A stretch of 43,815 nucleotides of DNA from JARRRD01 sp046706685. GTDB lineage: Bacteria; Nitrospirota; Thermodesulfovibrionia; Thermodesulfovibrionales; UBA6898. The notes below the pieces were generated by a model that worked only from the letters and a program-made list of their open reading frames with translations, was not told where the DNA came from and did not search any database. Position 1 is the stretch's first letter; each line of letters begins with the position of its first letter. This document shows positions 16,832-23,182 of this stretch, piece after piece. The position numbers and the translations under genes were made by a program. Location of the stretch: contig JBJKPE010000039.1 of the NCBI GenBank assembly GCA_046706685.1, positions 1 through 43,815 on the forward strand, given 5' to 3'.

Positions 16832-19018
16832 ATGCAAGATAGATACTTTCATCTTAAACGAATATTTATCCTGCTCACTTGTCTATTTTTTCTCCTTCCC
16901 TCGATCAGCATTGCGGCTTCCAATATCCCCGACCTTTTCACACCGGGCAGCATTAGCCCTAACGCTGCTAATGGTCTGCCTCCTGACTCGACCCGGCTTT
17001 CCGTCGATTTCTCCCTGCTTCGCCCCTTGAGCAGCCACACACTTATGAGGGCGGCCCTGCCGGGAAAGACAGTTATACTTTCCCGCGGCCGCGTGGAAAA
17101 CAGAGGCAATGATAATTACAGCTGGTTTGGCCGGGCCGAAGGCGACAACCTGAGCAGTGCTGTTTTTACCGTTGTAGACGGTGTTATGTACGGTCATATC
17201 GATGTCGAAGGCGAATCTTACGAGATTGCACCTAGCCAGGGGGGCTATGTAATCTCGGCCAAGAATCCTGACCAAGCCGTGCCCTTCATGAACGATACTA
17301 AGGTTCCCGACCTGCCCAAGTCCGCGCAGTCCTTCCCGACGGCACAAGCCGCTTCTGAAGACGGATCGCAGATAGATGTCCTCGTCCTTTACACGCAGCA
17401 GATGCAGACAAAATATGGCAGCGGCCTCGACGCGAAGATTCAGAACTTCGTTGACCTTGCCAATGCCGCTTATGTAAACAGCGGTGTCACTACTTACGTG
17501 AGGCTTGTCGGGACCGCACTTTATAACGACTCTCACGCTGCGGAAGGCAATGCGATGGGGGATGTGCTTGACTACATCACCAACGATCCCGCTGTCGGTG
17601 CTCTGCGGGACCAATATGGAGCCGATCTCGTCAGTCTCCTCCGGGTGTTCGATGCAACCGGTGGATGCGGCACAGCGTGGGTAATGACTCCTGCGACGAG
17701 TTCTTTCGTTGATTATGCCTATTCCGTCGTCGAAGTCGGCAGCTATGGGTCGGTCTATTGTGACAACAGGTCTCTTGCCCACGAACTCGGCCACAATATG
17801 GGATGCCAGCACGACCGCGCACACGCTACCGATCCGGGGGCTTATCCATATTCTTATGGATACGGATTTGACGGTCAATTCGGGACAGTGATGAGCTACA
17901 TCTCGCCGGTTATAACCTATTTTTCCACGCCGCTTAAGAGTTATAACGGTGTGCCCGTCGGCGTGGATGATACCGACCCGAATTCTGCCGACAACGTAAG
18001 GACTATCAATAATACCAAGGTGATTGTCGCAAACTTCAGACCCCCGAAGAATGCTGCCTGCACTTTTGACATTTCACCTTCGAGCCGGTCTTTGACTTCG
18101 GCAGGCGGTTCCGGCTCTATCAATGTTTCGGCCGGTACCGGGTGCAGTTGGACCGCATCGAGCACTGTCAGCTGGATAACTGTCACTCCAGTGAGTGGGA
18201 CCGGAGACGGCATGGTCGTTTATACGGTAGGAGCAAATACCGGATCGAGTTCGAGAACCGGCAATATTACTGTAGCGGGCATGAGCTTCGTGGTGACACA
18301 GGACGCGGGCTGCTCATATAGTATCAGCCCTTCGAGTGTGGCCCTTCCGGCTTCGGGTGGCGCCGGGAATGTTACGATTACTACTGGGGAATCCTGCAGT
18401 TGGACGGCCGTTACGAACGCATCCTGGATAAATTTGACGACGGTCAGCGGCACGGGAAGCGGGACCGTCAGCTTCACCGTATCGCCTAATACCTCAACGG
18501 GCATGAGGAGTGGCGGTCTTACGATAGGCTCAAACAACAACTCAGGCTCGGTCGTCCTGGAACAGAGCGGGGCTAATCCGTCTGCCATGGCGGTTCCGGC
18601 GGGGATAGAGGTGTTCCCTCCCTATGCAGCGATAGTATCACCGGAAGAAGAGAGTGATTTTCGTCTTGCAAAGCCAATAGCCTTCGGTGATATCGCCACG
18701 GGCGGAGATGTCCTCAGTTTGCAGGTGGGTTTGTATAAATTCACGTCTCCCGTGGACATCTATCTCATGTTCTCATTGTCTAGCGCTCCCAACACCTATT
18801 ACATGGTGACGGCGGGAGACACGGCTCAGATTTTCAGTGGAGAACTCGTTCCCTGGAAACAGGGTGTGACCTCGGAAGTCAATTCGGCCCTTTTCGGAGA
18901 CGTACCAAAGTCTTTGCTTACACCGGCAACTTATACCGTCTATCTTGGTGTTACCCCGGCCGGGAAAACCAGTTTCGATAGCTATTACCTCTGGACAACC
19001 TCTTTTTCCGTTAATTAG
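16832..19018 (+). CDS. Secreted reprolysin-like (M12B-type) zinc metalloprotease with BACON domains
   Basis: Start taken at ATG 16832 (a GTG directly precedes it), giving 728 residues. A signal peptide (about 1-28) leads to a propeptide-like beta region (to about 170). The protease domain (about 175-405) starts with IDVLVLYTQQMQ and contains HELGHNMGCQH (near 317-327; zinc ligands are the three His, Glu is catalytic) and the Met-turn GTVMSY about 30 residues later. Two BACON domains follow (about 410-490 and 495-578). The C-terminal 140 residues repeat the module at the N-terminus of the two flanking BACON proteins (PIAFGDIATGG, SPVDIYLMF, YYLWTTSFSV). The family cleaves extracellular proteins; substrates are unknown. 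The order protease-BACON-module versus module-BACON points to domain shuffling within this locus. Confidence 0.9.
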   Translation: MQDRYFHLKRIFILLTCLFFLLPSISIAASNIPDLFTPGSISPNAANGLPPDSTRLSVDFSLLRPLSSHTLMRAALPGKTVILSRGRVENRGNDNYSWFGRAEGDNLSSAVFTVVDGVMYGHIDVEGESYEIAPSQGGYVISAKNPDQAVPFMNDTKVPDLPKSAQSFPTAQAASEDGSQIDVLVLYTQQMQTKYGSGLDAKIQNFVDLANAAYVNSGVTTYVRLVGTALYNDSHAAEGNAMGDVLDYITNDPAVGALRDQYGADLVSLLRVFDATGGCGTAWVMTPATSSFVDYAYSVVEVGSYGSVYCDNRSLAHELGHNMGCQHDRAHATDPGAYPYSYGYGFDGQFGTVMSYISPVITYFSTPLKSYNGVPVGVDDTDPNSADNVRTINNTKVIVANFRPPKNAACTFDISPSSRSLTSAGGSGSINVSAGTGCSWTASSTVSWITVTPVSGTGDGMVVYTVGANTGSSSRTGNITVAGMSFVVTQDAGCSYSISPSSVALPASGGAGNVTITTGESCSWTAVTNASWINLTTVSGTGSGTVSFTVSPNTSTGMRSGGLTIGSNNNSGSVVLEQSGANPSAMAVPAGIEVFPPYAAIVSPEEESDFRLAKPIAFGDIATGGDVLSLQVGLYKFTSPVDIYLMFSLSSAPNTYYMVTAGDTAQIFSGELVPWKQGVTSEVNSALFGDVPKSLLTPATYTVYLGVTPAGKTSFDSYYLWTTSFSVN

Positions 19019-19028
19019 CAGGATACCT

Positions 19029-19053
19029 AAAAAGGCCCTTTTGACCTTTTTTT
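19029..19053 (+). terminator. Possible terminator after the protease gene
   Basis: AAAAAGG pairs with CCTTTTT across a nine-base loop and runs into a T tract. The stem is short and AT-rich, so termination may be partial. Confidence 0.4.
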
Positions 19054-19055
19054 CC

Positions 19056-19100
19056 GTCATTCCCATGTAGACAGGCCTGCCTGCCGGGAGGCAGGAATCC
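19056..19100. repeat. Intergenic palindromic repeat element
   Basis: GTCATTCCC at the left, CCTGCC-GGGA-GGCAGG (19080-19095) in the middle and GGAATCC at the right. It is a variant of the dispersed element family. Confidence 0.6.
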
Positions 19101-19116
19101 AATTATTCCGGACAGT

Positions 19117-19150
19117 ATAGATACCCACGGGTTTGCCCGTGGGTATCTAT
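19117..19150. promoter_or_regulatory. Perfect 15-bp hairpin abutting a -35 box
   Basis: ATAGATACCCACGGG and its exact complement are separated by TTTG. The hairpin ends at 19150 and the -35 hexamer TTGACA starts at 19151. It could be a bidirectional terminator that insulates the next gene, or an operator. There is no long T run directly after the stem on the + strand. Confidence 0.6.
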
Positions 19151-19180
19151 TTGACATTTTAGGTAAAAGACTGGCATCCT
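19151..19180 (+). promoter_or_regulatory. Promoter of the second BACON-repeat gene
   Basis: TTGACA (19151-19156), 18 bases, CATCCT (about 19175-19180) with a TGG just before it. It repeats the block seen before the paralogue at 13558 with one extra base in the spacer. Confidence 0.5.
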
Positions 19181-19228
19181 ACCTGTCAATATCTGCTACA
19201 ATGTCTTCAACTTCGGGGAGGAGAAGCC

Positions 19229-21193
19229 ATGAAAAACCTGCAACACTATTTCCAATACTTTGCCCTTGCATTTTCTGGATTACTGATTATGTCGGGTCTG
19301 GCGACGGCTCAGATGCCGGCGCCATCGGGAGACCAGACAACAGTAGTGCCTTACTACTGTCCTGTAAGTGCTCCTGTCCTCGACGATAATCCCTTGCTTT
19401 CGAAACCTCTCAGCATCGGCCCACTGGCAGCAGGAGAAAGCACTCTTGCTCCTGTTGTGTCCTTCGACTTCGCAGACCCTGTGGATATCTACGTGGCTAT
19501 TTCTGCATATTCTGACCCTACCGACCTCTGGATACTGGGTCCTGATGGCCGATTCAGCCTGCTCGCCGCCGAAAATCTTGTCCCGTGGGCGTCCGGCGTG
19601 TGGAGCATTGAGAAAAGCCTCCTGAGCACCCCCGTGGCAGCCCAGGTCCTGCCGATTGACACTTACTATCTTTATATAGCCACAACCCCCTGGGGAGAGA
19701 CGCTGGGGAGTCAGGGGACACCATTTTATTTGTGGCAGACTTCATTCACCGTCCTGCCTCCCTATCTGTCGATTCAGCCTTCCTGTCTGCAAATGGAGAG
19801 CACTGTGGGAGTAGAGAAGACACAATTAGTGACAATCTCGGATCCTGACGATTCGAAAAGTTACACTATCTCCTCGGTCACTGCGGGAGGCGAGGGATTC
19901 ACTATAGAAAATAACAATTGCGGGGATATGCGCGGAGGGAGTAACTGCAGCTTCACCATCTCCTTCAACCCCTCATCTGAAGGGGTCCATAACGTTGAAC
20001 TTTCCATTGGCATTGATGGGTTTCAAAGCGGCTCAGACGGGCAGCAAGGAGTTGTCTCAGCACCCCCTTTCTCCATCACGATTCCCGTGGTGGGTGTAGC
20101 CACGCAGGCAGCCGTATCGTGCGAACCCACGTTCTCAAGCCCTAACCTCGCATTTAACTCGCTGAGTCAGACAGCCTCTATCAGTGTTTCATATCCGGCA
20201 GGGTGCAGTAACTCATGGACGGCATCAACGGACGTCAGCTGGATAACCATATCTCAGGGAAGTGGAACCGGCAGCGGAACGGTAACATTCAGCTTAAGAG
20301 CCAATACAGGCACATCCGACAGGTCAGGGACGATAATCGTTGCGGGTAAAACCTTTGCGGTGACACAAAGCGCCGCTGCAGGCACATGCACATATTCGAT
20401 ATCGCCGGCAACTAGTTCTATTAGCGCTGGCGGCGGCACAGGGACATTCCAGTTAACAACCCAAAGCGGCTGCGAATGGCTTGCAAACGGGAGTCTTATG
20501 TCTACATGGTTGTCTGTGACATCCTCCCGGAGCGGAACCGGCAGCGCTTCGATTTTCTATTCCGTCGATGCGAACCAGTCGTCATCGGCCAGAACGGGAT
20601 ATCTTACTGTGGAGGGCAAGATATTTACGGTCACGCAGGCCGGCCTGAATTGTCTGTACTCCCTTACTCCCTCAAGTGCTACAGTTGCATCGGGCGGAAG
20701 CGGCTCCTTTACCATCACCGCTTCGAGTTCCTTATGCGGACAGCCTTCGGTTATGCCGACCGATTCCTGGATCCATGTCTCGGGAATAACCTCGGTTACA
20801 GGAGGCTATGAGGTCAGCTACACAACGGACGCCAATAGTGGCAGCGCGGTCCGAACTAGTTCCATTACGGTTAATGGTACCTTAAATTTCACGGTAACCG
20901 AGAGCACTTCGGTTCCCGCCTGCACTTACACATTGAGTCCGTTGTCACAGTCTTTTAGCGCCGCCGGCGGGACGGGCAGTTTCACCGTTACAGTCAACGG
21001 ATTAGGCTGCAGCTGGACAGCTGTTTCCTCATTTAATGCATGGTACTGGCTGACAGTTTCTCCGACGAGCACACAGACCGGAGGCGGCACGGTAACATAC
21101 TCTGTTGCGGCCAATGGAGTAGGTGGTCCGCGAAGTGGCTCCATCTCCGTCGGCAACCAGAGTTTCATTATCAGCCAGGAGGGGTCCATGTAA
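19229..21193 (+). CDS. Exported BACON-repeat protein (654 residues), paralogue of the 1015-residue protein
   Basis: The signal peptide (1-29, ending ATAQ) is nearly the same as in the 13558 gene. The shared N-terminal module (30-182) contains NPLLSKPLSIGPLAAGE, PVDIYVAISAYSDPTDLWIL and FYLWQTSFTVLPPY. An ASH-like domain (about 183-290) and four BACON domains follow (about 297-380, 387-468, 474-555 and 565-652). It lacks the sixth repeat and the C-terminal domain of its paralogue. The start ATG follows GGGGAGGAG. Inside the ASH-like domain the DNA is about 93% identical to the paralogue, much more than elsewhere, which suggests recent exchange. It is probably extracellular. A role in adhesion or matrix binding is inferred from the fold only. 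Confidence 0.85.
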   Translation: MKNLQHYFQYFALAFSGLLIMSGLATAQMPAPSGDQTTVVPYYCPVSAPVLDDNPLLSKPLSIGPLAAGESTLAPVVSFDFADPVDIYVAISAYSDPTDLWILGPDGRFSLLAAENLVPWASGVWSIEKSLLSTPVAAQVLPIDTYYLYIATTPWGETLGSQGTPFYLWQTSFTVLPPYLSIQPSCLQMESTVGVEKTQLVTISDPDDSKSYTISSVTAGGEGFTIENNNCGDMRGGSNCSFTISFNPSSEGVHNVELSIGIDGFQSGSDGQQGVVSAPPFSITIPVVGVATQAAVSCEPTFSSPNLAFNSLSQTASISVSYPAGCSNSWTASTDVSWITISQGSGTGSGTVTFSLRANTGTSDRSGTIIVAGKTFAVTQSAAAGTCTYSISPATSSISAGGGTGTFQLTTQSGCEWLANGSLMSTWLSVTSSRSGTGSASIFYSVDANQSSSARTGYLTVEGKIFTVTQAGLNCLYSLTPSSATVASGGSGSFTITASSSLCGQPSVMPTDSWIHVSGITSVTGGYEVSYTTDANSGSAVRTSSITVNGTLNFTVTESTSVPACTYTLSPLSQSFSAAGGTGSFTVTVNGLGCSWTAVSSFNAWYWLTVSPTSTQTGGGTVTYSVAANGVGGPRSGSISVGNQSFIISQEGSM

Positions 21194-21335
21194 GCCTGTC
21201 TGCCCAGCCTGCTGTCCTCAGGGCAATATGATGAACAATCCCCAACTATGACGGGGCACAGAATTGGAAACATTGCAATTTATAATGGCTTCCCAGCGCC
21301 GAAGTTAGAAACGTTCTATGCAGAGGAGGAAAGAC

Positions 21336-21797
21336 ATGTTACATGAGGCAACGATGAAGAGAACATGGTTTTTTGCTGCAACGGTTAGTTTGCTGCTTTG
21401 TTTTTTTTCTACCGCACAAGCGGAGATGCAAATGCAATTTGCCGGGAGGGTATGTCTCCATCTGGCTGGAGCAGACAGCCTGACCGGACCATTACAGCTG
21501 GACATAATGTCTTACGGCACGGACACTTTCCCGGTATTCGGAAAGGTACCAAACGGTCCCAGTGGCCCTATACCACTGCATGGAACCGCCATAGTCGACG
21601 GCAATACTGCCAGTATTACACTGAATGCTTCAAAAGATCCGGTGGTCTCCGCAACATATTCGATAGAGCTCAACCTGAAGACACTCTCAGGCACTTATAC
21701 CCTGTTACAGTCAAGGCGACAAGTGATGACGGAATATCCTTATGAGTACAGCACTTCGTTTTCATCCGATGCCGTGACACTTTCTGCCTGCCCCTAG
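21336..21797 (+). CDS. Small exported protein of unknown function
   Basis: Start ATG 21336 is chosen for GAGGAGGA five bases upstream. An ATG at 21354 (MKRTWFFAATVSLLLCFFST) also has GAGG in front and would give a textbook signal peptide, so either could be used. The upstream in-frame ATG at 21318 has no ribosome site. The mature product of about 130 residues starts near EMQMQFAGRVCLHLAG and is beta-rich, with one cysteine near each end of the mature chain (FAGRVC and SACP) that could pair. A TATAAT box at 21281-21286 lies upstream, but no matching -35 was found. It follows the BACON genes and precedes the PpiC gene. No family recognised. Confidence 0.65.
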   Translation: MLHEATMKRTWFFAATVSLLLCFFSTAQAEMQMQFAGRVCLHLAGADSLTGPLQLDIMSYGTDTFPVFGKVPNGPSGPIPLHGTAIVDGNTASITLNASKDPVVSATYSIELNLKTLSGTYTLLQSRRQVMTEYPYEYSTSFSSDAVTLSACP

Positions 21798-21824
21798 TGT
21801 TGTCTCTATTTGGGCGTTTTTTTC

Positions 21825-21903
21825 TGTCATTCCCGCAGAGGCGGGAATCCAAGTGTTCGTTCTTAAAGACGATGGATTTCCGACCACTACCTCGGGAATG
21901 ACG
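21825..21903. repeat. Complete intergenic palindromic repeat element
   Basis: TGTCATTCCCG (21825-21835) with CGGGAATCC (21842-21850) forms the left hairpin, and the element closes with CTCGGGAATGACG (from 21891). The ends are inverted copies of each other, making this the best-preserved copy in the window. The rest of the 326-base gap (21798-22123) shows a T run after the preceding stop that may terminate transcription, and no gene. Confidence 0.75.
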
Positions 21904-22123
21904 ACAACCGGACTTTTTGGGGAACTTCTTAAAGAGATTTGTGTTGCATCTCATCAGTATGGTGAAGCTGTCTTCAAAGAACGAGAGCTTAATATCCAGA
22001 GTGCATCGCGGCATCGTTTGAGAGGCATCCACTGTTTTTAAAAACCGCAGCCCGGCTTTTGTAGAATTTTTTCGGCGGCGGGGAGTAAAATAACTGAGGA
22101 AAAAATATTGCAGGAGGCTTGGA

Positions 22124-23020
22124 GTGTCCAAAAAAATGAGGTTTCTGGCTCTTATTATCGTTCTAGGGATGGTGTCCTTATACGTTTGCCGGCCGGCTTC
22201 TGCCAACGGTGACAAGATAGTCGCAAAATACGGAGACAAGCAGATGACTCTCGCCGATCTGGAACAAATCGTCTCATTAGAGACCATGGGACGTCAAAAG
22301 CTTGACGACATGCCTGAGAGTGCAAGGGAGGTTATCTTACAAAAAATAGTGAGGATGCTGGCAGTGGCCGACTATGCGCGTTCCAAGGGTTTCGACAAGA
22401 ACCCGGACATAAAGGAGCAGATGAGACTTCTTACGGATAACTTCCTTGCCTCGGCTTACCTCAAAATGGATGTTGCAGACAAGGCTGCCGAGAACCTCAC
22501 GGACCAGGACCTGAAGGTGTTCTATAATACACATAAGGATGAGTTTAAGGCGCCCGAGATGGTAAAAGCCAGTCGCATACTTATCCGCGTGGATAAAGGG
22601 GCCTCTGAAGGCTCACAGAAAGCTGCGAAGGAAAAGGCAGAGGAGATACTTAAGAGACTGAAGAAGGGGGAGGATTTTGCAAAGCTGGCCTCTCAGTTTT
22701 CCGATGATGAGGCGACCAGAGTCAAGGGCGGCGAACTTGGCTTTATGCCGAAAGGGAAGATGGTCCCTGAGTTTGACAAGGCCGCTTTTTCTGCAAAACC
22801 GGGCGAAGTTGTCGGGCCCATCCGTACATCTTACGGCTATGACATTGTAAAGGTTGAAGAAATGAAGCCGGCTGCTGTTGAGCCTTTTGACAAGGTAAAG
22901 GATTCTGTGAAGGAAAAGGCGACGGCTGAAATGAAGAAGTCGAAGGTCGAAGAGGCCATCGATCAGGCAATGAAGGACTTGAACGTGCAATTCTATCCCG
23001 AGGCCCTGAAGACCAAGTAG
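22124..23020 (+). CDS. Periplasmic PpiC/parvulin-type peptidyl-prolyl isomerase
   Basis: A 298-residue protein. GTG start with GCAGGAGG seven bases upstream. A signal peptide (about 1-28, ending PASA) is followed by a SurA/PrsA-like helical region (about 30-140) and a rotamase domain (about 145-240) with VKASRILIRVDKGA, FAKLASQFSDDEATRVKGGE, LGFMPKGKMVPEFDKAAF and GPIRTSYGYDIVKVEE, which are hallmark parvulin segments. A charged helical tail completes the chaperone part. Such proteins assist folding of exported and outer-membrane proteins. Its place beside a cluster of large disulfide- and beta-rich exported proteins suggests that it serves them (inference). No Cys lipobox consensus is present (the signal peptide has VCRPASA, which is not a lipobox). 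Confidence 0.92.
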   Translation: MSKKMRFLALIIVLGMVSLYVCRPASANGDKIVAKYGDKQMTLADLEQIVSLETMGRQKLDDMPESAREVILQKIVRMLAVADYARSKGFDKNPDIKEQMRLLTDNFLASAYLKMDVADKAAENLTDQDLKVFYNTHKDEFKAPEMVKASRILIRVDKGASEGSQKAAKEKAEEILKRLKKGEDFAKLASQFSDDEATRVKGGELGFMPKGKMVPEFDKAAFSAKPGEVVGPIRTSYGYDIVKVEEMKPAAVEPFDKVKDSVKEKATAEMKKSKVEEAIDQAMKDLNVQFYPEALKTK

Positions 23021-23058
23021 AGTCTGCATTAAGTCGGTATTTATCTTTTTTGCCTTTC

Positions 23059-23089
23059 ATTCCGGCCTGCCGGCAGGCAAGTCCGGAAT
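23059..23089. repeat. Intergenic palindromic repeat element (nested palindromes)
   Basis: ATTCCGG (23059-23065) and CCGGAAT (23083-23089) enclose the perfect palindrome CCTGCCGGCAGG (23066-23077). Further small hairpins follow to about 23150. It is a member of the dispersed family in a CCGG-rich form. Confidence 0.65.
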
Positions 23090-23182
23090 CTTTCTGCGGC
23101 TGTGCTATGCGCAGATTCTGACCAGCGTGGTCGGCTTAAGACAGAAAGAGGGAGGAGTTGCCGATAACTGGTTCCCCCTCCC

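Noticed and set aside
16596..16832. A 78-codon open frame between the first BACON gene and the protease
   Set aside because: It runs through the terminator hairpin and a palindromic repeat element and has no ribosome site.
16883..17878. A 331-codon open frame antisense to the metalloprotease
   Set aside because: It has no ribosome site or recognisable domain and lies opposite a gene with clear zinc-site motifs; GC-rich coding DNA often leaves such antisense frames.
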